A stretch of 64,000 nt of DNA from Streptomyces sp. SID13031 (GCF_010548305.1 NZ_JAAGLV010000026.1:1-64000), one strand, 5' to 3'; positions 21,183 to 31,589 are shown, counted from the first letter of the stretch. The notes: generated from the sequence alone by a model not told the origin. Program-made: numbers and translations.

Positions 21183-21950
21183 CAGACCTCGTCAGGCAGG
21201 TTGGCGCGGTCGAAGGCGCCCTTGTAGCGACCGCGGACGATGCTCTTGGCGGTGAGCTCGAACAGCGCGATCCCCGCCGCGGCCGCCTTCGTCCCGATCT
21301 CACGAGCCGTCGACCCACTCACCTGCAACTCCTCCGAGCCGGCCCGCCCAGTGATGTCGACGCCTTCCGCGGCCAGTACTTCGCGGAGCCGTCCGGGATC
21401 GCCGGTCGCGACGGTCACCGTGTTGCCGTCTGCCTGGCGGACCATCTCCTCGACCGTGGTGTCGGCGAGCAACCGGCCACGGCCGACGACGATCAGGTGG
21501 TCGGCGACCAGCGCCATCTCGGTCATCAGGTGCGAGGACACGAAGACCGTCCGGCCGTCAGGCGGCCAGTCCGGTGAGCAGATTGCGGACCCACAGCACG
21601 CCTTCGGGGTCCAGCCCGTTGACCGGCTCCCGGCGGCGCGGGATGCCGTGCGTGTAGGCCTGGGCCATCAGGTGGTCGAACGCGGACCGTCCCGGGTGGG
21701 TCGACTTCGCTTCCAGCAACGCACCGACCTCCTGCAGCGGCGCGGTGTGTTCGGCGTACCGGCGTCCGTTCACGATGACCGAGCCGCTGGTGGGTGCGTC
21801 CAGGCCGAGGATCATCCGCATCGTCGTCGAGTTGCCGGCGCCGTTCGGACTGAGGAAGCCCGTCACGCTCCCCGGGTGGACGGTGAAGTCCAGCCGGTCG
21901 ACGGCGGTGGTCTCCCCATAGCGCTTGGTCAGTTGATGTGCCTCGATCAT
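21183..21950 (-). pseudogene. Decayed ABC-type ATPase (drug-exporter type)
   Basis: The frame from ATG 21950 begins MIEAHQLTKRYGETTAVDRL, but Walker A reads SPNGAGNSTT, with the invariant Lys replaced by Asn. About 60-70 residues including the signature and first part of Walker B are missing: the text jumps from HGIPRRR to EPVNGLDPEG. After LLTGLAA an extra T creates a stop; the next frame resumes DGRTVFVSSHLMTEMA… with the normal C-terminal region. Three independent lesions make this clearly nonfunctional. No permease gene remains beside it. Confidence 0.9.
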
Positions 21951-22083
21951 CGCGTGGTCCCTCGACTCCGGGCGCCGGGCTTCCCGGCCGCCTCGAGTTC
22001 CACGCTAGGAACGGCGGCGGCGCGAACCGTAGTACCGGGGATGGATTTTCCGGCGGCCCGTCGTACCGCGGTACCACTCGCCG

Positions 22084-22533
22084 CTAAAGCTCTTCGACGG
22101 TCTGCCCGCCGGCGACCGCCTCGGCGAGGAAGGTGGAGATCACCTGGAGGTCGGCGTCCGAGCGGCTGGCCAGGACTGTTTGCATGCGCCGGCCCTGTTC
22201 GGCGTACAGGGGGGCGAGCTTTTCCTGGATCGCCTCAAGGGAGGGGGTGACCAGGACCTTGCGGCGATCGTTGGGGTCCGGCTGCCGGGTGATCAGGTCC
22301 AGCGACTCGAGCCGGTCGATGACGCCGGTCACCGTGCCCGAGGTCAGGCCGGTGTGCTCCGACAGTTGCCGCGGGGTGAGCGGTCCGTACGACTGGAGCA
22401 GCGTCATGAACTGCGAGTCGCTCGCCCCCAGCCCGAGTTTCGCCGAGACGGCGTGGTTGAACAGGATCACGTCGGCGATGAAGCGGACCATCCGCTCCTG
22501 CAGCTCGGCGCCCAGTTCTTCCCGGGTACTCAT
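22084..22533 (-). CDS. MarR family regulator of the adjacent monooxygenase
   Basis: 149 residues from ATG 22533, with GGAGGT 6 nt upstream. The winged helix spans about 40-110 (…TPRQLSEHTGLTSGTVTGVIDRL…, the wing …QPDPNDRRKVLVT). It is divergent from the FAD monooxygenase; the gap holds a dyad and triple repeat (22579-22624) likely bound by this protein. MarR repressors in this arrangement usually respond to a phenolic or drug-like compound that the enzyme modifies. Confidence 0.9.
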   Translation of the reverse strand: MSTREELGAELQERMVRFIADVILFNHAVSAKLGLGASDSQFMTLLQSYGPLTPRQLSEHTGLTSGTVTGVIDRLESLDLITRQPDPNDRRKVLVTPSLEAIQEKLAPLYAEQGRRMQTVLASRSDADLQVISTFLAEAVAGGQTVEEL

Positions 22534-22578
22534 CACAGACCTCCACACCTGGCTAGGACTTGCATTTCTCTCGGATCT

Positions 22579-22624
22579 CCAAGATACTCGGTTTGCCAAG
22601 ATACTTGAAGAACCGAGATACTTG
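22579..22624. promoter_or_regulatory. MarR operator region: 27-bp dyad and three repeats
   Basis: The word GATACT(T/C)G occurs three times (22581-22591, 22597-22607, 22614-22624). The central copy CAAG-ATA-CTTG is flanked symmetrically by CGGTT (22589-22593) and AACCG (22611-22615), giving a dyad centred on 22602. It lies between the two divergent starts. Confidence 0.65.
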
Positions 22625-22645
22625 ATCTTAGTGGAGGAGAGACCG

Positions 22646-23980
22646 ATGAAGGTGCTGGTGATCGGCGGCGGGACCGGCGGGTTGGCGCTCGCGCACGGGC
22701 TGAAGCGGGCGGGCATCGAGGTGCGGGTGTTCGAGCGCGACGTACTGCGGACCGACGGCCTGCACGGCTACCGCATCGGGATCGACCCCGACGGCAGCCG
22801 GGCGCTCAGCGGGTTGCTGCCGCCGGAGCTCTACGCCACGTTCGTGGCGACGAAGGCGCGCGACCCGAAGTACTTCAACATGGTCACCGAGGACCTCAAA
22901 GAGGTGCTCTCGATGGACATCCCGCCGTCGACCGACCCGGTCGAGAGCGAGAAGTCGATCAGCCGGATGACCTTGCGGCAGGTGCTGCTGACCGGGCTCG
23001 ACGACGTGGTCGAGTTCGGCAAGGAGTTCGTCCGGTTCGAGCGGGACGGCGACAGCGTCACGGCGTACTTCGCCGACGGGTCGCAGGCGACGGGTGATCT
23101 GCTGGTCGCGGCGGACGGTTCGGGATCGCGGGTACGCCGTCAGTACCTGCCGCAGGCGAAGACCGAGGAGACCGGGATCATCGCGATCGCCGGCAAGCTG
23201 CCGCTCACCGAGGAGAGCGCGAAACTCGTTCCGCCGAAGGTGTTCGAGGGCATCACGATCGTGAACGCCCCGCACGGGCTGGCCTGCATCATCCACGTGA
23301 TGGAGTTCCAGTGGGACCGCGACGGCAAGGTCAAGGAGGGCATCGGCGGCAACACCGAGGAGCTGATCCGGGAGTGGCCCGGGCTGCAGTTCGACAACAC
23401 CCGCGACTACATCAACTGGGGGTTGTCGGCTACTGCGGACAAGCTGCCTGCCGAGGTGATGGAGCTGAAAGGACAGGAGCTGGTCGACGTCGCGTTGAAG
23501 GCGACGCCCGGGTGGCACCCGAATCTGCGCCGGCTGTTCGAGCTCACCGACCCGGGCACCTGTTTCCCGGTGAACATCTGGACCTCGGTGCCGCTCGAGG
23601 CGTGGCCGACGACCAGGGTGACGCTGCTGGGTGACGCGATCCACACGATGACGCCGGGGCGTGGGGTCGGCGCGAACACGGCGCTGCGGGACGCGCTGCT
23701 GCTCTGCCGCAAGCTGATCGAGGTCAGGGACGGCCGCAGCGGGCTGATCGAGGCGGTCGGTGAGTACGAGAAGGCGATGATCGAGTACGGCTTCGACGCG
23801 GTGCTGAAGTCGCGGGCCCAGATGAGCGGCAGTGACCCCATCCACAAGCCGGTCGTCGGGCGCGTAGTACTGGCAGGCATGCGTACTGCGATGCGCGCCG
23901 TCAACCACCTGCCACCGGTGAAGCGCCGGATGCGCGACTCGATGATGGCCTACCGCGGGGCCGACCGCGACGAGGCCTAG
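22646..23980 (+). CDS. FAD-dependent monooxygenase (aromatic hydroxylase type)
   Basis: 444 residues from ATG 22646 with GGAGGA upstream. The N-terminal Rossmann motif is VIGGGTGGLALAHGL with the acidic strand end VRVFERD; the middle DG motif is LLVAADGSGSRVRRQY; the GD motif is VTLLGDAIHTMTPGRGVGAN. These are class A flavoprotein monooxygenase signatures. The substrate is unknown; relatives include tetracycline-modifying and antibiotic-tailoring hydroxylases. It is regulated with the divergent MarR gene. Confidence 0.9.
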   Translation: MKVLVIGGGTGGLALAHGLKRAGIEVRVFERDVLRTDGLHGYRIGIDPDGSRALSGLLPPELYATFVATKARDPKYFNMVTEDLKEVLSMDIPPSTDPVESEKSISRMTLRQVLLTGLDDVVEFGKEFVRFERDGDSVTAYFADGSQATGDLLVAADGSGSRVRRQYLPQAKTEETGIIAIAGKLPLTEESAKLVPPKVFEGITIVNAPHGLACIIHVMEFQWDRDGKVKEGIGGNTEELIREWPGLQFDNTRDYINWGLSATADKLPAEVMELKGQELVDVALKATPGWHPNLRRLFELTDPGTCFPVNIWTSVPLEAWPTTRVTLLGDAIHTMTPGRGVGANTALRDALLLCRKLIEVRDGRSGLIEAVGEYEKAMIEYGFDAVLKSRAQMSGSDPIHKPVVGRVVLAGMRTAMRAVNHLPPVKRRMRDSMMAYRGADRDEA

Positions 23981-24020
23981 CCGCTGGCCCAGCCGCGGGG
24001 TCAGCCCTAACCGCGGCGGG

Positions 24021-24479
24021 TCAGCGCTGGCCGATGTGCTCCGAGACGGCGTCGAAGACCCGGCCGAGGGCGGCGAAGTCCTCGGGGGAGACCAGATCGA
24101 GCAGGTTCTCGCGAACGCCGTCGACGTGGAACGGCGCGGCGTGGTCGAGCAGGGAGAAGCCCGCTTCGGTGAGCTCGGCCCAGACTCCCCGCTTGTCGCT
24201 CTTGCAGGAAGTGCGCCGGACCAGCTCGGCCGCCTCGAGGCGGCCGACCGTGTGGGTCAGGCGGGAGCGGCTCTGGTGCAGCCGGTCGGCGAGCTCGGCC
24301 ATCCGCAGGCGGCGCTCGGGCGCCTCGGAGAGCCGGACCAGAATCTCGTAGTCGTTGATGCCCAGGCCGAACTGTCGGAGATCGTCGTCGAGTTTGGCCA
24401 TCAGGCGCGCAGTGCCCAGCAGGTACGCGCGCCACGCCACCTGCTGCTCGGAGTCAAGCCACCGGGTCCCAGTCGTCAT
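24021..24479 (-). CDS. MarR family regulator divergent from the YceI gene
   Basis: About 152 residues from ATG 24479; the frame extends upstream but that part overlaps the promoter. Winged helix at about 45-115 (…MAELADRLHQSRSRLTHTVGRL…, …SDKRGVWAELTEAG). In actinobacteria this MarR type is commonly found divergent from YceI-family genes. An operator candidate lies at 24547-24566. Confidence 0.9.
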   Translation of the reverse strand: MTTGTRWLDSEQQVAWRAYLLGTARLMAKLDDDLRQFGLGINDYEILVRLSEAPERRLRMAELADRLHQSRSRLTHTVGRLEAAELVRRTSCKSDKRGVWAELTEAGFSLLDHAAPFHVDGVRENLLDLVSPEDFAALGRVFDAVSEHIGQR

Positions 24480-24546
24480 CGTCACCCGGACAGTGTACCG
24501 GGAATGTAGTTGACTTTTAAATAGTTCATATCTACTGTCGACGTCA

Positions 24547-24566
24547 TTGGTTGAAGTTTTAACCAA
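24547..24566. promoter_or_regulatory. Dyad in the MarR/YceI divergent promoter
   Basis: TTGGTT-GAAGTTTT-AACCAA, 6-bp perfect arms with an 8-nt spacer, in an AT-rich gap that contrasts with the surrounding GC-rich genes. A candidate MarR site and core promoter for both genes. Confidence 0.55.
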
Positions 24567-24616
24567 CCTGCGACTGCGACGCCCCCCGACTGGCTTTCCG
24601 TTTGAAAGGACTCCCC

Positions 24617-25171
24617 ATGAGCACCGCTACGACCACGATTCCCGGCCTCGTTTCCGGAACCTACGCGCTCGACGTCGCGCACACCGAGATCGGCTTCACC
24701 GTCCGGCACCTGATGACCAAGGTCCGCGGCGTGTTCAAGGAGTTCAGCGGCGAGATCATCGTCAAGGACTCGCTCGAGGAGTCGACCGCCAACGTGTCGG
24801 TCGAGCTGGCCTCCGTGCACACCCGGAGCGACCAGCGCGACGGCCACCTGCGCTCAGGTGACTTCTTCGACGCCGAGAACAGCCCGAAGATGACGTTCGT
24901 GAGCACCGGCATCAAGCCGGAGGGTGACGACTACATCCTGGCCGGCGAGCTGACCATCAAGGACGTCACCAAGCCGATCGAGTTCGCTGTCGAGTTCCTC
25001 GGCGTGGAGCAGAACGCGTACGGCCAGACGATCATCGGCTTCGAGGGCTCGACCTCGATCAGCCGCAAGGACTGGGGCATCGACTTCAACGTGCCGCTCG
25101 AGGGTGGCAAGCTGCTGATCGGTGACAAGGTGGACATCCACCTCGACGTACAGGCTGCTCTGCAGGCCTGA
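24617..25171 (+). CDS. YceI family lipid-binding protein
   Basis: 184 residues from ATG 24617, with AAAGGA at 24605-24610. The family hallmarks are visible: YALDVAHTEIGFTVRHLM, DQRDGHLRSGDFFDAENSPKM… and …TSISRKDWGIDFN. YceI proteins form a small lipocalin-like barrel that binds polyisoprenoid or similar lipids. No signal peptide is visible, so this member is probably cytoplasmic. Regulated by the adjacent MarR; closed by the terminator at 25182. Confidence 0.92.
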   Translation: MSTATTTIPGLVSGTYALDVAHTEIGFTVRHLMTKVRGVFKEFSGEIIVKDSLEESTANVSVELASVHTRSDQRDGHLRSGDFFDAENSPKMTFVSTGIKPEGDDYILAGELTIKDVTKPIEFAVEFLGVEQNAYGQTIIGFEGSTSISRKDWGIDFNVPLEGGKLLIGDKVDIHLDVQAALQA

Positions 25172-25181
25172 TCCGTACTAC

Positions 25182-25219
25182 GGAACGCCCCGCCCCTCTT
25201 CGGAGGCGCGGGGCGTTCC
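25182..25219. terminator. Bidirectional terminator between YceI and TetR genes
   Basis: GGAACGCCCCGC … GCGGGGCGTTCC, a perfect 12-bp stem with a 14-nt loop; it touches the last base of the convergent TetR gene. Confidence 0.8.
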
Positions 25220-25821
25220 TATGCCTGGACCATCCGCAGGGCGAGGTCGGCGTAGGTGGCGCCGAGGGCTTCGGGGGAAGGGCGGCGGGCCGGGTCGTAC
25301 CAGCGGGCCACGTCGATCGACAGGGAGAGGACGGCGAGCGTCGTACCGGGGAGATCGGGTACTGCGAAAGTGCCGTCGCTGACCCCGTCGGTGAGGACCT
25401 TCTCGATCAGGGTGGAGATGGCTCGGCGGATCGTGGCGACCTCGGCGAAGTGCTCGGGGCTGAGGGCGGCCAGCTCGTACTGGACCACGCGAGCGATCGT
25501 GTGGTGCTCGGCGTGCCAGGCGGTGAAGGCGGAGACCATCGCGCGCAGCCGGTCCGCGGGGGAGTCGGCGGTGTTGGCCGCGGTCAGGATCTCCAGGGCG
25601 GCGCGGTGACCGTACAGGCTGATCTCGAAGAGCAGTCGCTCCTTCGAGGGGTAGTGCACGTAGAGCGCGGCCGGTGACATGCCGGCGCGCGAGGCGATGT
25701 CGCGGGTGGTGGTCGCCTGGAAGCCGCGCTCGGCGAAGGCGTCGATGGCGCCGGTGAGCAGCCGGCGGGCGGCGGCGGGCTGGACGTGCTCCCAGATGTG
25801 GGGGCTGGTGACTGCGGACAC
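25219..25821 (-). CDS. TetR family regulator of the fatty-acid oxidation operon
   Basis: About 200 residues. The helix-turn-helix is IDAFAERGFQATTTRDIASR and AALYVHYPSKERLLFEI, followed by the all-helical ligand domain. I chose GTG 25821 (AAGGTG upstream); the frame opens earlier. It is divergent from acyl-CoA dehydrogenase, with the palindrome CTAAGC-N4-GCTTAG between. This matches TetR-type repressors of beta-oxidation genes, which are released by acyl-CoA. Confidence 0.9.
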   Translation of the reverse strand: MSAVTSPHIWEHVQPAAARRLLTGAIDAFAERGFQATTTRDIASRAGMSPAALYVHYPSKERLLFEISLYGHRAALEILTAANTADSPADRLRAMVSAFTAWHAEHHTIARVVQYELAALSPEHFAEVATIRRAISTLIEKVLTDGVSDGTFAVPDLPGTTLAVLSLSIDVARWYDPARRPSPEALGATYADLALRMVQA

Positions 25822-25849
25822 GTTGACACCTTGCCCTAAGTTCGCGAAG

Positions 25850-25865
25850 CTAAGCAAGCGCTTAG
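25850..25865. promoter_or_regulatory. TetR operator palindrome
   Basis: CTAAGC-AAGC-GCTTAG, perfect 6-bp arms, 32 bp upstream of the acyl-CoA dehydrogenase start. A further CTAAG at about 25836 extends the site. Confidence 0.7.
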
Positions 25866-25896
25866 TGACTCGTCTTTACGCTTCAGGAGGCCAGCG

Positions 25897-27042
25897 ATGG
25901 ACCGGATCATCTTCAACGAGGACCACCACGCCTTCCGGGCCAGTGCCAAGGAGTACTGCGACCGCTCGCTGGTACCGCGGATGGAGCAGTTCCTCGAGGA
26001 GAAGACGATCGAGCGGGCCGCCTGGCTCGAAGCCGGCAAGCAGGGCTTCCTCGGTCTCGACGTCCCCGAGGAGTACGGCGGCTCGTCGGTCGGCGACTAC
26101 CGGTTCAACGCGGTGTTCGCCGAAGAGGTCTCCAAGGTGTCCGCCTCGCTGTCGAGCTGCTTCGGCATCCACTACGACTGCTCGGCTCCGTACCTGGTCG
26201 ATCTGGGCACCGAGGAGCAGAAGCAGCGCTGGCTGCCCAAGTTCTGCTCCGGTGAGCTGATCGCCGCGATCGGGATGACCGAGCCGTCCGGCGGCTCCGA
26301 CCTGGCCGCGCTGAAGACGACCGCGAAGAAGGCCGACGGCGGCTGGGTGGTGAACGGCTCGAAGACCTTCATCACCAACGGCGACATGGCCGACCTGGTG
26401 ATCACCGCCGCCCGGACCGATCCGGGCAAGGGCGCGAAGGGCATCACGCTGTTCGCGATCGAGGAGGGCATGGAGGGCTTCGCCCGCGGGCGCAAGCTGG
26501 ACAAGGTCGGCCAGACCGAGTCCGGGACGTCGGAGCTGTTCTTCGAGGACGTCTTCGTCCCGGACGAGAACGTGCTCGGCGAGCTCGACCGTGGCTTCAT
26601 CCACATGATGGAGCGGCTGGCCCAGGAGCGGATCGGCGCCGCGGTGTCGAATATCGCGCACGCGGCCCAGATCCTGGCCGAGACGATCGAGTACGTGAAG
26701 CAGCGCAAGGCGTTCGGCCAGGCGGTCGGCTCCTTCCAGTACAACAAGTTCCTGATCGCCGAGCTCGTCACCAAGGCCGAGGTGACCCAGGCCTACGTCG
26801 ACAACGCTGTCGTCGCGCACGACGAGGACCGGCTCTCGGCTGTGGACGCGGCCAAGGCGAAGTGGTGGAGTGCACACGTACAGAACGAGATCCTCGACGC
26901 CTGCGTCCAGCTGCACGGCGGCTACGGCTACATGAACGAGTACCGGGTCGCCCGCGCCTGGCGGGATGCGCGCGTCACCAAGATCTGGGCCGGCTCGAAC
27001 GAGATCATGAAGGAACTCATCGGCCGCGATCTGGGCCTGTAA
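25897..27042 (+). CDS. Acyl-CoA dehydrogenase, long-chain type
   Basis: 381 residues from ATG 25897 with AGGAGG upstream. FAD enzyme that makes the 2,3-trans double bond in acyl-CoA. Visible family segments: AAIGMTEPSGGSDLA (flavin contact), KTFITNGDMADL, RKAFGQAVGSFQYNKF and IWAGSNEIMKELIGRDL. In the last motif the position that holds the catalytic Glu in short/medium-chain enzymes is Ala, while Glu 262 in LAETIEYVKQR aligns with the catalytic Glu of LCAD and isovaleryl-CoA dehydrogenase. First gene of an operon with thiolase and SDR; controlled by the divergent TetR. Confidence 0.93.
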   Translation: MDRIIFNEDHHAFRASAKEYCDRSLVPRMEQFLEEKTIERAAWLEAGKQGFLGLDVPEEYGGSSVGDYRFNAVFAEEVSKVSASLSSCFGIHYDCSAPYLVDLGTEEQKQRWLPKFCSGELIAAIGMTEPSGGSDLAALKTTAKKADGGWVVNGSKTFITNGDMADLVITAARTDPGKGAKGITLFAIEEGMEGFARGRKLDKVGQTESGTSELFFEDVFVPDENVLGELDRGFIHMMERLAQERIGAAVSNIAHAAQILAETIEYVKQRKAFGQAVGSFQYNKFLIAELVTKAEVTQAYVDNAVVAHDEDRLSAVDAAKAKWWSAHVQNEILDACVQLHGGYGYMNEYRVARAWRDARVTKIWAGSNEIMKELIGRDLGL

Positions 27043-27068
27043 CAGTCTCATCTGAGAAGGGAACAGCT

Positions 27069-28288
<1,220 letters not shown>

Positions 28289-28289
<1 letters not shown>

Positions 28290-29044
28290 TGAGCCTGAAG
28301 GACAAGACGGCGATCGTCACTGGTGCCTCCCGCGGGATCGGGCTGGCGATCGCCAAGCGCCTGGTGGCCGATGGCGCTCACGTGATCATCACCGGCCGCA
28401 AGCAGGAGGCGCTCGACGAAGCGATCGCCGACCTGGGTGGCCGCGACAACGCGATGGCCGTCGCAGGCAATGCCGCTGACGGCGCGCACCGGGCAAGTGT
28501 CGTGGCGGCGGCAGTGGCGACGTACGGGTCGGTGGACCTGCTCGTGAACAACACGGGCATCAACCCGATCTACGGCTCGCTGCTCGACGTCGACAGCACT
28601 GTGGCGGCCAAGATGGTCGATACGAACGTGCTGGCGAGCATCGCCTGGGTCAAGGCCTGCAGTGACGCGTGGATGCGTGTCCACGGCGGTTCCGTCGTCA
28701 ACCTGTCGTCGGTGGCCGGCCTGTCGCCATCACCCGGCATCGGCTGGTACGGCGCCACGAAGGCGATGCTCTCCCGAGTGACGGCTGAGCTGGCAGTGGA
28801 GCTCGCGCCGTTGATCCGGGTCAACGCGGTCGCCCCGGCCGTGGTGAAGACCAGGTTCGCCGGCGCGCTCTACGAAGGTCGCGAGGACAAGGTCGCGGCG
28901 TCGTACCCGCTGAAGCGGCTGGGCACCCCCGAGGACGTCGCCTCCCTCGTCTGGTTCCTGCTCTCCGACGAAGCCTCCTGGATCACCGGCCAGACCATCA
29001 CCATCGACGGCGGCCTGACCCTCAACGGCGGCATCGTCGGCTGA
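28289..29044 (+). CDS. Short-chain dehydrogenase/reductase (FabG-like)
   Basis: 251 residues; the ATG shares its A with the thiolase stop (TGATG). NAD(P)-binding TGASRGIGLA (residues 11-20), NNTG instead of the usual NNAG, catalytic Ser-Tyr-Lys in NLSSVAG and WYGATKAML. With the dehydrogenase and thiolase it could supply the 3-hydroxyacyl-CoA dehydrogenase step, but no hydratase is in the operon, so the exact substrate is uncertain. Confidence 0.9.
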
Positions 29045-29062
29045 CCCGGTCGGCTGGCTCGC

Positions 29063-29779
29063 TCACTCCGCAGTCGACAGGATGAGCGAGCGGAGGCGGG
29101 CGACGGCGAGGCTGAGGCCGATGACGACCACGGCGATCAGCAGGATCGTGGCGATCGGGAGTTTGACGGCTGAGGTGACGTCGGGGGAGTCGGTGAGTTT
29201 GTGGATGACGGCCAGCGACCACTGCTGGATGCTGAGGGCCTTGGCGCCGTCGACGTACTGGCCCATCACGCCCTCCCACAGCAGGGCGTAGATCAGGCCG
29301 ATGGTGACGGCGTTGCCGGACATCACCGAGAGGGCGATGAAGATGCCGGTGTAGGCGATCCCGGCCACCAGCGAACCGATGCCGAAGGCAACTGCTGTCC
29401 GCGGGTCGTGGATGTCGAGGACGAGGCCGGCCAGGAACATCGGTAGCGCGCCGAGGACGAAGATCACCGCGATCGCGACCAGCGCCTTGGTCAGGATGAT
29501 CGTGGAGCGTTTGATCGGCTTGCTGAGCAGGTAGACGATCGAGCCGTCGTCGATCTCGGAGGACAGGGCGCCGGTCGCCGCGATCAGCGAGACGAGCGGC
29601 ACGATCACTGCCAGGCCGAACAGCTGGAGCAGGGCCACGCTGAACTCGCCGGTGTCGTCGAGCGTCAGTGCCAGCAGCACGGACAGCGCGAGCAGCACGC
29701 CGGGCAGGATGAAGAGCAGCAGGCCGCGCCGGTGACCGAACAGGGTCGCCATCGTCAGCCGGGCAATCGTCGCGTTCAT
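29063..29779 (-). CDS. ABC-2 type transporter permease (second pair)
   Basis: 238 residues with about six spans (…LLLFILPGVLLALSVLLAL…, …LFGLAVIVPLVSLI…). The segment IDDGSIVYLLSKPIKRS is the permease-ATPase coupling region seen in ABC-2 exporters. Last gene of a four-gene operon; two bases separate it from its ATPase gene. Substrate unknown. Confidence 0.88.
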   Translation of the reverse strand: MNATIARLTMATLFGHRRGLLLFILPGVLLALSVLLALTLDDTGEFSVALLQLFGLAVIVPLVSLIAATGALSSEIDDGSIVYLLSKPIKRSTIILTKALVAIAVIFVLGALPMFLAGLVLDIHDPRTAVAFGIGSLVAGIAYTGIFIALSVMSGNAVTIGLIYALLWEGVMGQYVDGAKALSIQQWSLAVIHKLTDSPDVTSAVKLPIATILLIAVVVIGLSLAVARLRSLILSTAE

Positions 29780-29781
29780 CG

Positions 29782-30696
29782 TCAGCGCCTCCCGACGAGG
29801 TAGGAGAAGACGCTCTCGAGGGACTCGTCGGTCGGCGCGACCTCGAGCAGCCGGATGCCGAGGTCGCGGGCCATCGACGGCACCAGCCGGCTGAACCGCT
29901 CGAAGTCGACCACCTGCACCTGCAGCGACCCGCCATCCAGGTCGGCGCCGGAAGTACAGGGATCGCCGATCAGCGCCGAGGCGAGCCGGCGATCGTCGGA
30001 CGAGCGCAGCCGGTACAGCACCGGCCGGTCGGTCATCAGCGTGCGGATCGCGCGATAGTCACCCGAGGCCGCGTGCCGCCCGGACACGACGACCTCGATC
30101 TGCGTCGCGACCTGCTGCACCTCTTCGAGGATGTGCGAGCTGAACAGCACCGTCCGGCCGTCCGCGCCCATCGTGCGCAGCAACTCCATCAGGTGCAGCC
30201 GTTGCCGCGGATCCATCCCGTTGAACGGCTCGTCGAGCAGCAGTACCGACGGCTCGTGCACGAGCGCCGCCGCCATCTTGATCCGCTGCTTCATACCCTT
30301 CGAGTACGTCGAGATGCGCCGCCCGGCCGCATCCTCCATCGCCACTGTGGCGATCGCTGAGGCTGTGGACGCGCCTGGATTCGGCAGGCCTTGCAGCTCT
30401 GCGTTGGCGAGCACGAAGGCGGATCCGGTCAAGGTGTCGTAGACGGCCTCGGTCTCGGGCACCAGCCCGATGTGGCGGTAGGAGCTCTCGTTGCGCCAGA
30501 CCGGTACGCCGTCCAGCGTGACGGCTCCCGTCGACGGCGGCAGGAAGCCGGCCATCATCGTGATCAGCGTCGACTTGCCCGCGCCGTTGGGCCCGAGCAG
30601 CCCGGTCACGCCGGGGCCGATCGTCATCGTGATGTCGTTGACCGCGACCACATTGCCGTACCAGCGGGAGACCTTCTCGATCCGGATCACGCTCAC
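29782..30696 (-). CDS. ABC transporter ATPase (second pair)
   Basis: 304 residues. Walker A GPNGAGKST, signature STYSKGMKQRIKMA (degenerate LSGGQ, typical of ABC-2 exporters), Walker B VLLLDEPFNGMDP, switch His in LFSSHILEE. I chose GTG 30696, which overlaps the preceding permease stop by 4 bp (GTGA). A C-terminal extension of about 90 residues (…VVDFERFSRLVPSMARD…) may contact the permease. Confidence 0.92.
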   Translation of the reverse strand: MSVIRIEKVSRWYGNVVAVNDITMTIGPGVTGLLGPNGAGKSTLITMMAGFLPPSTGAVTLDGVPVWRNESSYRHIGLVPETEAVYDTLTGSAFVLANAELQGLPNPGASTASAIATVAMEDAAGRRISTYSKGMKQRIKMAAALVHEPSVLLLDEPFNGMDPRQRLHLMELLRTMGADGRTVLFSSHILEEVQQVATQIEVVVSGRHAASGDYRAIRTLMTDRPVLYRLRSSDDRRLASALIGDPCTSGADLDGGSLQVQVVDFERFSRLVPSMARDLGIRLLEVAPTDESLESVFSYLVGRR

Positions 30697-31589
30697 CCGC
30701 GGGCCACCTTCGCGTAGCGTGAGTTGACGCCCCACACGCACAGCGCCACCAGCACGACGTACGCGGCGGCGAAGACGAGGCCCTGCACCGCCGTCGGCTT
30801 GAACTCGCCGCCACCGTGCAGGATGAAGCTCTGCAACACGTGGACCAGCGTGAAAGGCGAGCCCAGGCTCGTATAGCGGGCCGCCGTGCTGTTCTGCTCC
30901 GCCTGCGAGTTGAGGATCGCCGTCGTGGTGACGACAGCCGTGAACGACACGATCAGTACGGCGATGATCGCCGCCACGGCGAACCCGCGACGTGGTGTGG
31001 CCGCCGAGATCAGCCCGCCGATCGCGGCCAGCAGGATCGAGAGCAGCAGCGCCGCGACGAGTCCGCTGAGGAACTCCTTCGTCATGTCCGTGAAGTCGAA
31101 CTTGGCCAGCAGTGCCCCGGCGTACAGGATCACCAGCGGCAGCCCGATCAGGATCATCAGCGCCATCACCAGCGCGGTCAGCTTCGCCAGCGCGTAGTCG
31201 GTGCGGCGCAGCGGCCGGGCCAGGTAGAGCACGATCGAGCGGTACCGGAGATCCCGCGAGAACAGCTGCGGCGCCTGCGCGGCCAGGTAGAGCGCGATGA
31301 CCGCCTGCAGGTAGCTGATGTACTGCACCGGCGTCAGCGGTGGTTCGTCGAACTTCAGCGCGGTCTCGATGCCGACGATGATCGCCACCGGCACCACCAT
31401 CACCGCGAGCAGCAGGAGCGGCATCACCTTCGACTTGCCGGACCGGCCGAGCCCGTACGCATGCCGCAGGCTCGACACGACCAGCGCCTGCCAGATCGCG
31501 AACCGGCCGAGCCGTGGACCGTCGTAGTGCCGGTACCCGATGTCGTGGATGACGCCGGACCGTTGCTGTTCGTAGGGCTGGTCAGACAC
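30693..31589 (-). CDS. ABC-2 type transporter permease (first pair)
   Basis: 298 residues with about six to seven spans. The N-terminal cytosolic part contains IHDIGYRHYDGPRLGR, a motif of this actinobacterial permease subfamily, and …SIVLYLARPLRRTDY is the coupling segment, parallel to the second permease. It overlaps the upstream ATPase gene by 8 bp and the downstream one by 4 bp. Confidence 0.88.
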   Translation of the reverse strand: MSDQPYEQQRSGVIHDIGYRHYDGPRLGRFAIWQALVVSSLRHAYGLGRSGKSKVMPLLLLAVMVVPVAIIVGIETALKFDEPPLTPVQYISYLQAVIALYLAAQAPQLFSRDLRYRSIVLYLARPLRRTDYALAKLTALVMALMILIGLPLVILYAGALLAKFDFTDMTKEFLSGLVAALLLSILLAAIGGLISAATPRRGFAVAAIIAVLIVSFTAVVTTTAILNSQAEQNSTAARYTSLGSPFTLVHVLQSFILHGGGEFKPTAVQGLVFAAAYVVLVALCVWGVNSRYAKVARG

